Shown here: positions 1 through 8,595 of the stretch, one piece after another
How the letters are laid out: each line of letters opens with the position of its first letter
Position numbering within the stretch: position 1 is the stretch's first letter
Assembly (NCBI GenBank): GCA_964507645.1
Contig: CAZDPU010000010.1
Span: 1 to 34,309 of the forward strand
Reading direction: 5' to 3'
DNA: 34,309 bases
Source: UBA6624 sp964507645
GTDB lineage: Bacteria; UBP7; UBA6624
Notes under the pieces: model-generated
The model's input: the letters and a program-made list of their open reading frames with translations, nothing else
Database searches by the model: none
What the model was told of the DNA's origin: nothing
Position numbers and translations under genes: made by a program

Positions 1-2
1 AT

Positions 3-116
3 TTCAGAACATCAGAGAAAGACCAAAATCTCCATAGGTTCAAAACACAATACAAGCTTTATGAAGAATTGAAAAAAGATTCTAAAAAGTATCAAAAAAT
101 AATATATTCAATTTAG
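3..116 (+). CDS. C-terminal end of a gene cut by the window edge; identity uncertain
   Basis: An open frame runs from the left edge to a TAG stop at 114-116, encoding 37 residues rich in Lys, Tyr and charged helix formers (...HRFKTQYKLYEELKK...). The other two plus-strand frames are interrupted within it. The alternating Tyr/Leu/Lys helix resembles the last helix of FGGY sugar kinases, which often ends with a Y..Y..LY..LK pattern, but 37 residues are too few to assign a family. The gene converges with the symporter operon. Nothing recognisable lies between its stop and position 201. What is seen is the open frame; the kinase idea is a guess. Confidence 0.4.
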   Translation, partial: FRTSEKDQNLHRFKTQYKLYEELKKDSKKYQKIIYSI

Positions 117-201
117 CCTTTCTTTGAAAAATTTTATGTCTGAACCTTTTGAGTAAATAAAAATTATCGTTACCGATTAAAAACCTTATTAGCTTCACTG
201 C

Positions 202-330
202 TCAGTTTTTTTTGTTGAAAAAATCTTTCAACTCGCTAAAACCACTTTTTGTTATCGTGAATGAAACAAACAAAAAAACCGACAAACCACCAAATAAAAA
301 CCAAATCCAAAAACTTTTCCACTCCATCAT
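202..330 (-). CDS. Small single-pass membrane protein coupled to the symporter
   Basis: This 42-residue reading frame starts MMEWKSFWIWFLFGG and ends DFFNKKKN before TGA. It starts at ATG 330-328, whose bases overlap the TGA of the symporter (329-327) as ATGATG. A GGAG sequence lies just upstream inside the symporter gene, so translational coupling is likely. The product has a short amphipathic Trp-rich start, one hydrophobic segment (about residues 6-25) and a basic tail. Small accessory membrane proteins are known beside several sodium:solute symporters; that this is one is inferred from overlap and topology, not from sequence identity. It is too short for normal ORF calling. Confidence 0.6.
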   Translation of the reverse strand: MMEWKSFWIWFLFGGLSVFLFVSFTITKSGFSELKDFFNKKN

Positions 331-1811
331 CTCACTCCTTCAATATGATTTTTTTTGTCCGGAAAAATAAGAGAACCAAAAATCAACAATAAAACAGAAA
401 GTGCGATGGTGAATAGCCCTAGCTCTGCTGAACTTAAGGAATTGATTTTCGGACCCAGGTTTTCTTTAATAGGGCCAAGTCCGGACATTGCCGACAAGCC
501 ACCAATAATTGCTAGATATGCTCCAACAGTGCTTGCCTTTTTCCAATACAACCCCACGCCCAGCAGTGCAAAAGCTCCGGTAAAGTATATAGCTCCCGAT
601 ATCGCCATATAGTCCCAAAGATCTTGTCCCAAAGGATACCATAAACTCCAAATTAACAAAAATACACCTATCAAAAAGATGATTATTCGAGTTATCTTCA
701 ATCTGGTCTGATCTTTTAACTTCCCTCCATAAAGAGGATTGATAACATCTTCGGTTAAAACAGAACTCCAACACAAAAGATAACTATCATGAGTTGACAT
801 GAAAGCTGCCAACATGCCTGCAACGACAAGGCCTAAAACTCCGGTTGGCAAAATTGCTCCTAAAAATTGAGGGAATGCTTCTAGGGTGTTTTCAGGTATT
901 GGTATTAAGTTGTTTGTAAAATAAACAACAGCACATATCCCTAAAAAATTAGGTATTAAAAATCTTGCCAAAAAACCAACTGAAGACCATTTATAAATCT
1001 TTTTTACTGTTTCCGTGTCTTTTGCAGCACATGCTCTCATGACTGCAGTTTGCCAAACGGCACAAGATATAAGCCCCATAAAAGCCATCCATACCACATA
1101 GTCAATACCGAAACCGTCAGAATGGAATGGATTAAAACCTGCTGCACCATAATGATTTTCAGCTGTTTCTAAAATACTATCCCAAGTCAATGTTTTGATA
1201 GATATAAATGTTGCAATAAGCAAACCTATAGACAAAACCACAAATTGAATAAAGTCAGTTATAACAATAGAGAACATTCCTCCCAGCATTGTGTAAAAAA
1301 GAACCAATACCAAGAGTATGCTCATTACTATTTTTAAATGAAAATCCGAATCCATTCCCGTAACACCGACAATGAAGGTTCCTCCGGCATTCAAAAACAT
1401 ACCCATGTTTAAAATGCCTGACAAAGCCAATATCGCCCCTCCAAGAATTCGAACCCCTCTTGAAAATCTTTTTTCATAAAACTCAGGAATCGTCATTACT
1501 CCTAATTTTCTCAAAGGCACAACAATGTATCCAGTCCACCCGACAAGAAGACAAACAAGGCCAGCAAGCAAGGCTATATGGAAAGATGCAAAACCTCCAG
1601 TTAATCCCTTTTGAGCTGCATACATGACAGTAATTAGACCCAGTTCAGACCCAATCATTGTTGCAACACCCAACCCCTTCCCCAGAGACCTTCCTGCAAC
1701 AACAAAGTCGGACATATTCTTTATGTATTTTCTAGATTGATACCCTATAAAAACAGATCCTGAAAGATAAAGGAAAACAATAGCCCAGTCTAATAATCCA
1801 AAATTTGTCAT
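327..1811 (-). CDS. Sodium:solute symporter family (SSS) transporter
   Basis: This 494-residue polytopic inner-membrane protein has about 13 hydrophobic segments, matching the length and topology of the SSS (LeuT-fold) family that couples Na+ entry to uptake of sugars, amino acids, carboxylates or similar solutes. Family features seen are SDFVVAGRSLG after the first helix, the glycine-rich helix with GSELG, the IPEFYEKRF loop near residues 105-115 and the AGMLAAFMSTHDSYLL helix around residue 335. The substrate cannot be read from the sequence. The gene is divergent from phnD across only 57 bases and is followed by an ATGA-overlapping 42-residue membrane peptide. ATG 1811 is the natural start; MTNFGLLDWAIVFLYL begins directly with helix 1. 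Confidence 0.88.
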   Translation of the reverse strand: MTNFGLLDWAIVFLYLSGSVFIGYQSRKYIKNMSDFVVAGRSLGKGLGVATMIGSELGLITVMYAAQKGLTGGFASFHIALLAGLVCLLVGWTGYIVVPLRKLGVMTIPEFYEKRFSRGVRILGGAILALSGILNMGMFLNAGGTFIVGVTGMDSDFHLKIVMSILLVLVLFYTMLGGMFSIVITDFIQFVVLSIGLLIATFISIKTLTWDSILETAENHYGAAGFNPFHSDGFGIDYVVWMAFMGLISCAVWQTAVMRACAAKDTETVKKIYKWSSVGFLARFLIPNFLGICAVVYFTNNLIPIPENTLEAFPQFLGAILPTGVLGLVVAGMLAAFMSTHDSYLLCWSSVLTEDVINPLYGGKLKDQTRLKITRIIIFLIGVFLLIWSLWYPLGQDLWDYMAISGAIYFTGAFALLGVGLYWKKASTVGAYLAIIGGLSAMSGLGPIKENLGPKINSLSSAELGLFTIALSVLLLIFGSLIFPDKKNHIEGVR

Positions 1812-1868
1812 TTTAATTTCACTAAAAACATAAAAGATTTAAATTAATCGTATTACCATAATGACGTT

Positions 1869-3062
1869 TTGTATAAAAAAATCTTATTTTTTCTATTTTT
1901 TATATGCTTGAATAGCTGTTCAAGAGAATTAAAGGTCTGTAATTTTGAAAAAACACCTGAAAATTGTGTCTTGATGGTCGGTTTCGTACCAAGCCAACAA
2001 GCAGAAACACTAAAAGATGACATTAAACCACTTGAAGGGTATCTTGAAAAAAGTCTTCAAAAAAAATACCCTGGAATAAAAGTTGAAAGTTTTGTTGCTG
2101 TTAAATACATGGGGCTGATAGCTGGAATGAAAGCTGGCAAGGTTGATGTAGGTTTTTTAGCTCCATTTTCATACCTTTTATCTTATAGAGACACAAAACA
2201 AACAAATAAAACAACACAACCTCTATTAAAGACAATAAGATTTGGCAAGACAAGTTACAAGTCACAAATAGTTGTCTCAAAAAAAAGCGGCATAAAGGAG
2301 ATTTCAGAAATCAAAAATAAACTATTCGCGTTCACAGATCCCGCTTCAACAAGTGGTTTTTTGTATCCCCAAATTACACTTCTTTCTGAGGGAATCGACT
2401 ATCGTTTGGATTTAAAAAATTATGCGATGCTCGGAAGTCATGACAATGTAATCCAAGCAATATACAGAGGAGACTGGGATGCTGGAGCAACTTTTGAAGA
2501 TGCACGAAGAAATTTCGTAAAAGATTTTCCTGACATTGCTCCAGGGGCGAAAGTAAGAATAACATTTTTACCTCAAGACGAAAATGACGAGTCTCAAATA
2601 TCTAACAAAAATGAAGAATTCAATTGGTGTCCCGACAAGTTTCAAGGAGAAAAAGAAAAAGAAGCAATATTTTGGAATATCTTGATGAGATATACCCCCT
2701 CAAGCTTAGACAAACTAGCTCATGAAATCAATCCATTTTTAAAATTAATGGAGAAAGGTGAAAAAAAAATTGTTCAAACCGCTTGTGGGAAATTGAATCT
2801 TGAAATTATTAACCAATGGGAAGGAGAGGTTATCCAGATTGCCCTCACAGCCCCAATACCAAATGACATCATTGCAGCAAGAGGAGATCTTGGATCAGAA
2901 ATAATCGAAGAAATAAAAAAAGCATTTTTGGATCTTCCTGAAAAAAATTCAAAAATCTTCCAGATACTACAAGATATCTACGATATTGAAGGTTTTGAAA
3001 CAGCAAGCCATGAAGATTTCTTGGAACTTGAAAAACTCGCAGAAAACAGTGGTCTTTTATGA
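1869..3062 (+). CDS. phnD: Phosphonate-type ABC transporter substrate-binding lipoprotein
   Basis: This 397-residue periplasmic binding protein captures phosphonate, phosphite or a related oxyanion for the PhnC/PhnE importer. A lipoprotein signal is clear: basic MYKK, a hydrophobic stretch, then lipobox LNSC with Cys17. PhnD-family motifs are the lysine-rich SLQKKYPGIKVE region, VDVGFLAPFSYL (about 92-103), DPASTSGFLYP (157-167, ligand-loop signature) and APIPNDIIAARGDL (about 329-341). The protein is longer than usual PhnD (about 300-340) because of extra sequence at about 222-320, which contains two of its cysteines. The start is TTG at 1869 with no visible ribosome binding site; it is chosen because it begins the signal peptide. 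The stop overlaps phnC as ATGA. Confidence 0.87.
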   Translation: MYKKILFFLFFICLNSCSRELKVCNFEKTPENCVLMVGFVPSQQAETLKDDIKPLEGYLEKSLQKKYPGIKVESFVAVKYMGLIAGMKAGKVDVGFLAPFSYLLSYRDTKQTNKTTQPLLKTIRFGKTSYKSQIVVSKKSGIKEISEIKNKLFAFTDPASTSGFLYPQITLLSEGIDYRLDLKNYAMLGSHDNVIQAIYRGDWDAGATFEDARRNFVKDFPDIAPGAKVRITFLPQDENDESQISNKNEEFNWCPDKFQGEKEKEAIFWNILMRYTPSSLDKLAHEINPFLKLMEKGEKKIVQTACGKLNLEIINQWEGEVIQIALTAPIPNDIIAARGDLGSEIIEEIKKAFLDLPEKNSKIFQILQDIYDIEGFETASHEDFLELEKLAENSGLL

Positions 3063-3808
3063 AAAATTTATTAACAGTTAGGAACCTGAGTAAAAAATAT
3101 TCAAATTCATTAAAACCCGCATTGACAAAAGTAAATTTTAAAATTTCTGAAGGGGAGATGGTTGCAGTTGTTGGACCAAGTGGTGCAGGAAAATCAACAC
3201 TTTTAAGATGTATCAATAGACTTATTGAACCTTCAGAAGGAAGTGTCTCATTCCAGGATAAAAATATCAGCTTAATCCATGGATATGAATTAAGAAAATA
3301 TAGAACCCAAATAGGTTTTATTTTTCAAAATTACAACCTGCAGAATCGTCTCTCGGTTTTGGATAATGTCCTAACGGGTCTTTTGGGGCAAAGGCCCAGC
3401 ATTACAACAACATTGGGGTTGTGGCCTAAAAAAGACATCCTTACAGCAAAAAACATTTTGAAAGACCTTGGCCTTGAAGCCTATTTGTACAAAAGAGCGG
3501 ATATGCTTTCAGGGGGGGAACAACAAAGAGTCTCAATAGCAAGGGCACGTATTCAAAATCCAAAATTAATTCTTGCTGATGAACCAGTCGCAAGCCTAGA
3601 TCCCCCAACAGCAAAGAAGGTACTTGAAGACTTGAAGAAAATCTGCAAAAAGGAGAATATTGCAATTCTCATAAATTTACATGATGTTGATATGGCTCTC
3701 AAATATGCCGACAGAATCCTTGGCTTAAGTTCAGGGAAAAAGGTTTGGGATGAAAAAGTTGGAAAAACAACAAAAAAATCCTTTGAAAAAATCTATCTAA
3801 AAAAATGA
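3059..3808 (+). CDS. phnC: Phosphonate-type ABC transporter ATP-binding protein
   Basis: This 249-residue cytoplasmic ATPase powers the importer. Walker A GPSGAGKST lies near residue 39, the Q-loop is FIFQNYNL, the signature is LSGGEQQRVSIARA and Walker B with its catalytic Glu is LILADEPVASLD, followed by the switch His in NLHDVDMAL. The stretch between Q-loop and signature (VLDNVLTGLLGQRPS...) is typical of PhnC. Length is normal for the family. It overlaps phnD and phnE by four bases each, so the four genes are translated as one coupled unit. Confidence 0.93.
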   Translation: MKNLLTVRNLSKKYSNSLKPALTKVNFKISEGEMVAVVGPSGAGKSTLLRCINRLIEPSEGSVSFQDKNISLIHGYELRKYRTQIGFIFQNYNLQNRLSVLDNVLTGLLGQRPSITTTLGLWPKKDILTAKNILKDLGLEAYLYKRADMLSGGEQQRVSIARARIQNPKLILADEPVASLDPPTAKKVLEDLKKICKKENIAILINLHDVDMALKYADRILGLSSGKKVWDEKVGKTTKKSFEKIYLKK

Positions 3809-4557
3809 AAAAATATCTAAACATAACTATATTTTTTTTAATTTTTTCTTGGGCACTAATTGAAACAGAGGTATCTCTAGGAAGGTTTGTAAAAGGTTTA
3901 GCTGACATTAAATTTTTCTTGGTTGAAATGTGGCCTCCAGATTTTTCTGAAGTAAGCGCAGTTTTACCAGATTTTTTAATTTCTTTAAAAATGGCTTTTT
4001 TCGCAACCTTGCTTGGATCAGTTATTGCTTATCCTTTTGCAATGTTTTCAGCTAAAACTATTACGAAAAACATCTTTTTGACCACTTTGTTTAGACTAAT
4101 CCTCAATGTAATTAGAACAATTCCCGATCTTCTCCTAGCAGCACTTTGTGTTGCCTTGTTTGGAGCAAATCCTTTTGCTGGAGCTATTGCATTAACATTT
4201 TTTTCATTTGGGATAATAACCAAGCTTCTTTATGAAAGCCTTGATTCGATAAATGAAGAACCCTTAAGAGCAATAAGTTCAGTTGGAGGGTCGTGGATAT
4301 CCAGGATTAAATATGGAGCATCTCCAATCATCCTGCCACAATTTCTATCTTATTGCCTTTATGTCTTTGAAATAAATATAAGAGCTGCAACCATTGTAGG
4401 GCTTGTTGGAGCAGGGGGGATTGGGGTATGGTTTAATGTCAATTTTGACCTTGGGCAATATTCAAAAATATCGTCTTTATTGTTGGTTATGTTCGCTATC
4501 GTCACAACAGTTGACTATCTTTCTGAAAAAATAAGAAAAAAACTAACAAAAACATGA
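3805..4557 (+). CDS. phnE: Phosphonate-type ABC transporter permease, first copy
   Basis: This 250-residue inner-membrane permease has about six hydrophobic segments. The BPD-transporter EAA loop reads EEPLRAISSVGGSWISRIKYGASPIILPQ, and IRAATIVGLVGAGGIG is the PhnE C-terminal signature. The conserved NVIRTIPDLLLA helix in the middle is also typical. Length matches the family. It is followed by a second, diverged phnE, so the membrane channel is probably a heterodimer. ATGA overlaps occur at both ends. Confidence 0.9.
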   Translation: MKKYLNITIFFLIFSWALIETEVSLGRFVKGLADIKFFLVEMWPPDFSEVSAVLPDFLISLKMAFFATLLGSVIAYPFAMFSAKTITKNIFLTTLFRLILNVIRTIPDLLLAALCVALFGANPFAGAIALTFFSFGIITKLLYESLDSINEEPLRAISSVGGSWISRIKYGASPIILPQFLSYCLYVFEINIRAATIVGLVGAGGIGVWFNVNFDLGQYSKISSLLLVMFAIVTTVDYLSEKIRKKLTKT

Positions 4558-5306
4558 GTAAAAAAAATTGGATATTTTGGATAGTTGGACTTGTCTCTTT
4601 TTTTTACATCACTATTGAGATTTGGCCTCAAGATAACAAAAAAGGCATAGAGATGTTCTCTAAAGTTTTTTCAGGGGAGAATGGACTCTTGAATCCAGAC
4701 TGGGGAATAATGCCATCAATTTCATCAGGACTTATTGAGAGTTTTCAAATTGCAATAATTGGAACGACTTTTGCTGGATTTTTTGCATTGATTTTTGGAT
4801 TTTTAGGATCTGAAAACATTTCCCCAAAGCCAATATCAATTTTTTGCAAATTGCTAATGAATGCAATAAGAACAATTCCAGAAATACTGATGGCCATTAT
4901 TTTTATAGTTGGTGTTGGACCAGGAGCATTTGCTGGAATTTTAGCCCTAGGATTCCATTCAATAGGAACATTGTCAAAACTAACTGCTGAGATTATTGAA
5001 TCTTTAGATCCAAAACCGATGGAGGCTGTTCTTGCAGTCGGAGGATCCAGAATATCCACTTTCAGGTATTCTGCATGGCCACAAATCTTACCTGAATTTT
5101 TATCAATATTAATCTACAGACTTGAAATCAATATAAGGGCTGCAAGTGTTCTTGGTATGGTTGGAGCGGGGGGAATAGGAAAAACCTTATTCTTTGCTCT
5201 TATGTCTAGAAATTGGAACAATGTTGGAGCAATCATCCTGGGGATTATTGTTGTTGTAACAATTGTTGATTTCCTCAGTTCAAGAATAAGGGCTAAACTG
5301 GTTTAA
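4554..5306 (+). CDS. phnE: Phosphonate-type ABC transporter permease, second copy
   Basis: This 250-residue paralogue of the preceding permease has the same layout: NAIRTIPEILMA in the middle, EAA loop with EAVLAVGGSRISTFRYSAWPQ, and the IRAASVLGMVGAGGIG signature. About six hydrophobic segments are seen. Two unequal phnE genes following phnD-phnC is a known arrangement for phosphonate and phosphite importers. No C-P lyase, phosphonatase or phosphite dehydrogenase gene lies in this window, so the substrate is undecided. Its TAA overlaps the stop of the convergent minus-strand gene at 5303. Confidence 0.9.
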   Translation: MSKKNWIFWIVGLVSFFYITIEIWPQDNKKGIEMFSKVFSGENGLLNPDWGIMPSISSGLIESFQIAIIGTTFAGFFALIFGFLGSENISPKPISIFCKLLMNAIRTIPEILMAIIFIVGVGPGAFAGILALGFHSIGTLSKLTAEIIESLDPKPMEAVLAVGGSRISTFRYSAWPQILPEFLSILIYRLEINIRAASVLGMVGAGGIGKTLFFALMSRNWNNVGAIILGIIVVVTIVDFLSSRIRAKLV

Positions 5307-5331
5307 TCCAATTGGTTAATTGTCTTTTTTT
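5303..5331 (+). terminator. Weak candidate terminator after phnE
   Basis: Immediately at the phnE stop, TTAA-T-CC AATT GGTTAA can form a six-pair stem with one bulged T (5303-5319), followed after five bases by seven T residues (5325-5331). The stem is AT-rich, so efficiency is doubtful. It overlaps the 3' end of the convergent gene. Confidence 0.33.
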
Positions 5332-5806
5332 CGCCGATACTCATTGCCCAGAAAAACAATCCAATATTAATCACAATTCCTATAAGAGGTGATATAGGTG
5401 GCATTTCAGCTCTTGACATTGCGAGGTAATTTGCAACTGCACTTAACGCCATTCCTGCCAAGAAGAACATGATTCCAACTTTCTTAAACCTCCAAACAAA
5501 TATTAGCCCCACAATAACTGCGAGCCCTGACATTATTCCCATGTTTATTATGTCTGGAGATTGCATAACTTCTGAAAGGATATCAAAATTCTCAGCCTCT
5601 TCATACATTTCTGCAGCTCTCATTTGTGCAGCTGCCATCTGCATCTCTTCAACTTGTTTCCCTGAGAGAAGTTGAACAAGGTTCCATGCTGTACCCAAAA
5701 CACCAAAAATAATGAAGGCGGTAACACATCCATGCCTTTCCTTTTTGGATTCAGATTCTAGGTTTTCAAAATCTGATGAATCCATATTCATATCGTCTTC
5801 GCTCAT
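5303..5806 (-). CDS. Hypothetical membrane protein, last gene of the rpoD-lysS operon
   Basis: This 167-residue protein matches no family I recognise. It has an acidic N-terminal tail (MSEDDMNMDSSDFENLES), a Lys/Glu linker, then four hydrophobic segments at about residues 27-46, 87-104, 110-127 and 140-157. Between the first two is a Met/Ala/Glu-rich amphipathic stretch (QVEEMQMAAAQMRAAEMYEE) that could be a surface helix. The overall look is of a small four-helix inner-membrane protein. Its ATG overlaps the stop of the upstream hypothetical gene by four bases, so it is translated with it. Confidence 0.6.
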   Translation of the reverse strand: MSEDDMNMDSSDFENLESESKKERHGCVTAFIIFGVLGTAWNLVQLLSGKQVEEMQMAAAQMRAAEMYEEAENFDILSEVMQSPDIINMGIMSGLAVIVGLIFVWRFKKVGIMFFLAGMALSAVANYLAMSRAEMPPISPLIGIVINIGLFFWAMSIGEKKTINQLD

Positions 5807-6258
5807 TGTGTAACCTCCAAAAGATCTTCAATTATGAAGTCTACATCTTCTTTGGATTTAATTTCGTTCAAAGGAACAACAATGCTTCTTTTTCCCTTGC
5901 CTGAAGCAAATTCCAGAGCAAACCATTCTTCGGCCAGAAAATCCAGGGTGTTTGCAAGCCTTTGGTTCTTCCAAAGCTTTCTTTCTGGGCTTGGAGCCTG
6001 TATGAAGAAATGAGAATTTCGATCAATCCTAAAAGAAAGGCTGGCAACCTTGAACCAAGCCTCTTCATCATTTATTAAGAGATAGAAGAAAACACCTTTT
6101 TTGGTTTTTTTTAATTCAGTTTTCCTGCCAACAAAAGTCCATGTTTTATCCCATCTTTTTACAATTTCTTCTGCAAGTTTTTTTTCTTTTTCTTTAATCC
6201 TTAACCCATGATTTTTAATAAGTAGTTTAATCGTTGAAAAATACTTGCTTTCAGCCAT
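5803..6258 (-). CDS. Hypothetical soluble protein downstream of lysS
   Basis: This 151-residue protein of unrecognised family has no signal or membrane segment. The N-terminal half is strongly basic and helical (KNHGLRIKEKEKKLAEEIVKRW). The rest looks alpha/beta with aromatic-rich strands (GVFFYLLINDEEAWFKVASL) and ends with an acidic helix VDFIIEDLLEVTQ. The start overlaps the lysS stop by eight bases and its own stop overlaps the next gene, so it is part of the same translation-coupled operon. No function is proposed. Confidence 0.6.
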   Translation of the reverse strand: MAESKYFSTIKLLIKNHGLRIKEKEKKLAEEIVKRWDKTWTFVGRKTELKKTKKGVFFYLLINDEEAWFKVASLSFRIDRNSHFFIQAPSPERKLWKNQRLANTLDFLAEEWFALEFASGKGKRSIVVPLNEIKSKEDVDFIIEDLLEVTQ

Positions 6259-7702
6259 CTTGCTTTGGTCTTAGCATAGGAAAAACAATCACATCCCTTA
6301 TTGAATCTTTGTCCAAGAGCATCATTAATAATCTTTCTACACCAAAACCTATCCCTCCTGCAGAAGGCATGCCGAACTCAAGAGCTTCTATATAAGAGTC
6401 ATCTATTGGCTGTGCTTCAAAATCACCTGAATCTTTTGCACTTTCTTGGTTTTTCATTCTTTTTTTCTGCTCGTCGGGATCATGTAATTCTCCAAAAGCA
6501 TTTGCAACCTCGCAGCCAGCAATAACAAGCTCGAACCTCTCTGTCCACTTCTCATTCCCAGGTATCTTTTTTGCCAAAGGGCTCATCTCTTCCGGATACC
6601 CAGTCACAAAGGTTGGATTTTTAACCTTAGATTCGATAAATTCACTATAAAGCTTATCTTGAGCCCTGCCAATGGTCATGCCATCTCCCCAACTTAAATT
6701 ATGTTCTTTGAAAACGGCTCTGTAATCTTTAATAGAACCTAATCCATCAAGATCAACACCTATTGAATCAATAAGCGCTTTTCGAAAATCAACTCTTTTA
6801 AAGTCTTCTTTTATTGAAATCTCTACCCCCTGCCAAGAAAAAGAACTTTTCCCCAATAACCCTTTACAAAGAAAACGTATAAACTCCTCGGTTCTATCCA
6901 TCATTTTGTCTAAACTTCCCCATGCCTCGTAAGCTTCAAGTCCAAAAAATTCAGGATTGTGTTTTTTTGAGATTCCTTCATTTCTGAAATTTCTCCCAAT
7001 TTCAAAAACTTTTGGACAGCCTCCAACCAATAGCTTTTTAAGATAAAGTTCAGGCGCTATTCTTAAATACAGAGGCAAATCCAGTGCATTATGATGAGTT
7101 TTGAAAGGCCTTGCATATGCTCCTCCAGGAATTTGATGAAGCATCGGTGTAAAAACCTCAAGAAAACCTTCAGACTGCCAATACTCTCTTGCTTTTTGGA
7201 AAAACTTTGATATGAAAATAATATCTTTAGATATCTCTCCACCAGAAGACATGTCCACCCAACGTTTCCTTTGTCTTGTTTCTGGGTCTGAAATTCCATG
7301 CATTTTGTCAGGAAGCTCATGTCTGCCTTTTGAAACAAGAGAAAAATTTGACACAAAAATACTAATTTCTCCAACTTTGGTTTTCATAACCTTGCCTTTC
7401 GTGAAAATAATATCGCCTAAATCTAAAAGTTCAATATCTTCAAAATTTTCTAAATCATTTTTTCTAATAAAAAGCTGGATCCTTCCTGTAATGTCCCCAA
7501 TATCTATAAAAGCCAACTTGCCCTGTTTCCTAAATGCAAGAATCCTTCCCCCTGAAGAAACCTCTTTGTTTTCTAGTTTTTCGAAGTCTTTTTTTACCTC
7601 TCCAGGAGAATGAGTGATTGAAAACGAAGTCTCATAGGGGTCCCCATGTCTCTCTATCCATTTTTTCAACTTTTCTTCTCTAAACTGTCTTTTTTCGTTC
7701 AA
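6251..7702 (-). CDS. lysS: Class II lysine-tRNA ligase
   Basis: This 483-residue LysRS charges tRNA-Lys in the cytoplasm. The N-terminal OB-fold anticodon-binding domain (about residues 45-130) is present, so this is not the shortened EpmA/PoxA type that modifies EF-P. Class II motifs are clear: motif 1 FLEVFTPMLHQIPGGAYARP, motif 2 IGRNFRNEGISKKHNPEFFG and motif 3 GIGFGVERLLMML near the C-terminus, with LYLRIAPELYLKKLLVGG between. The ERFELVIAGCEVANAF region is typical LysRS. The start is TTG at 7702, overlapping the previous stop as TTGA, with AGAGG eight bases upstream. The gene sits in the same coupled operon as efp. Confidence 0.95.
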   Translation of the reverse strand: MNEKRQFREEKLKKWIERHGDPYETSFSITHSPGEVKKDFEKLENKEVSSGGRILAFRKQGKLAFIDIGDITGRIQLFIRKNDLENFEDIELLDLGDIIFTKGKVMKTKVGEISIFVSNFSLVSKGRHELPDKMHGISDPETRQRKRWVDMSSGGEISKDIIFISKFFQKAREYWQSEGFLEVFTPMLHQIPGGAYARPFKTHHNALDLPLYLRIAPELYLKKLLVGGCPKVFEIGRNFRNEGISKKHNPEFFGLEAYEAWGSLDKMMDRTEEFIRFLCKGLLGKSSFSWQGVEISIKEDFKRVDFRKALIDSIGVDLDGLGSIKDYRAVFKEHNLSWGDGMTIGRAQDKLYSEFIESKVKNPTFVTGYPEEMSPLAKKIPGNEKWTERFELVIAGCEVANAFGELHDPDEQKKRMKNQESAKDSGDFEAQPIDDSYIEALEFGMPSAGGIGFGVERLLMMLLDKDSIRDVIVFPMLRPKQDG

Positions 7703-8595
7703 TCGTTTAACCTCTCAAAATTTCCAGAAAAATCCAACTCCCTCGAAAGCCTTTCATAATCTTCGGATGAAAGTTTATCACTAGTTTCGAGAGCAAAAAA
7801 GAATGCTTCAATAACATTTGTCCCAAAACTTCTCCCTTCCAAGCGTGGAGTAGTGGTTATTAGCCATTTTAAACCTCTTTGTTGCAGCATCTCTACATCA
7901 TCTTGTGTCGTTGTGTTTGTGATAATTGTTTTTCCTTTCAAGCTGTTTGGGATATTTCTCCTAATGTAATGAAAATCTCCCGCAATAACATCTCTGCCTT
8001 TAAACCATTTAGATTCTTTTCCTGTGTTTTCTTCCTGTTTTTCACCTGTTGGATAAAGCCACTTAAAAGGGAGTTTTGTAACAATTGGCAATATCGCACG
8101 TCCAACTTTTGCCAATTTCTTCAAATGATTAATTGGGATTGGGACTCCAAGACCAAAAATCAAGTCTCCATAAAGAACATCACATCCTTCATCATGAAAG
8201 GCTTTTGCCATCCCCCAGCGGTCAAGACCTGAAACCATCAGGATTTTACTTTTTTTGTTAAGTATTTCCCCTTTTTCAAAAATCTCTTTTACAAGTTTTG
8301 ATTCAATAAAATGCTTAAGCCCTGAACCATCTGCCGTATAAGTCTTTAAACCTTTAACAAGATTTGCTGCATCTTTGAATTCATATTTCGATTCCCCTAC
8401 CCATAACCACCTATCTATTCCTCCCATGCCGAAAGATTGAACCTCTCCGTCCAGTTCCAGGTATCTTTCCCTGCATTTTTCAAGATCTCCATCACACCCG
8501 ATTCTAGAAATCGTCCAATCTTCTCCTTTGGCATTTAAGACAACCTTGTGATTCCTCGAAGAAGAGCCTAAAGAAACAGAAACAACTTTTTTCAT
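7699..8595 (-). CDS. Conserved protein of the family often labelled 'quinate 5-dehydrogenase'
   Basis: This 298-residue soluble protein resembles, from memory, a family that databases label quinate 5-dehydrogenase without good biochemical support. Recognisable blocks are VVSVSLGSSSRNHKV at the start, SFGMGGIDRWLWVG (about 58-71), KILMVSGLDRWGMAKAFHDEG, DLIFGLGVPIPI, FKWLYPTGEKQEEN, DVIAGDFHYIRRNIP, and the C-terminal TTTPRLEGRSFGTNVIEA. A Rossmann-like alternation of strands and helices is plausible, but no classical GxGxxG dinucleotide motif is evident. It is coupled by ATGA to the coaX-like gene and by TTGA to lysS. No shikimate or quinate gene is nearby, so the catalytic name should not be trusted. 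Confidence 0.6.
   Translation of the reverse strand: MKKVVSVSLGSSSRNHKVVLNAKGEDWTISRIGCDGDLEKCRERYLELDGEVQSFGMGGIDRWLWVGESKYEFKDAANLVKGLKTYTADGSGLKHFIESKLVKEIFEKGEILNKKSKILMVSGLDRWGMAKAFHDEGCDVLYGDLIFGLGVPIPINHLKKLAKVGRAILPIVTKLPFKWLYPTGEKQEENTGKESKWFKGRDVIAGDFHYIRRNIPNSLKGKTIITNTTTQDDVEMLQQRGLKWLITTTPRLEGRSFGTNVIEAFFFALETSDKLSSEDYERLSRELDFSGNFERLND

Noticed and set aside
117..201. Bidirectional terminator between the left-edge gene and the symporter operon
   Set aside because: Only a four-pair ATCG/CGAT stem is possible; no convincing hairpin with T-run.
1861..1911. ATG at 1861 as phnD start
   Set aside because: It is in another frame and stops quickly; the lipoprotein signal is read from TTG 1869.
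6251..7702. EpmA/PoxA (EF-P lysyltransferase) because of efp linkage
   Set aside because: The N-terminal anticodon-binding OB domain and full length are present, and EF-P lacks the Lys target.
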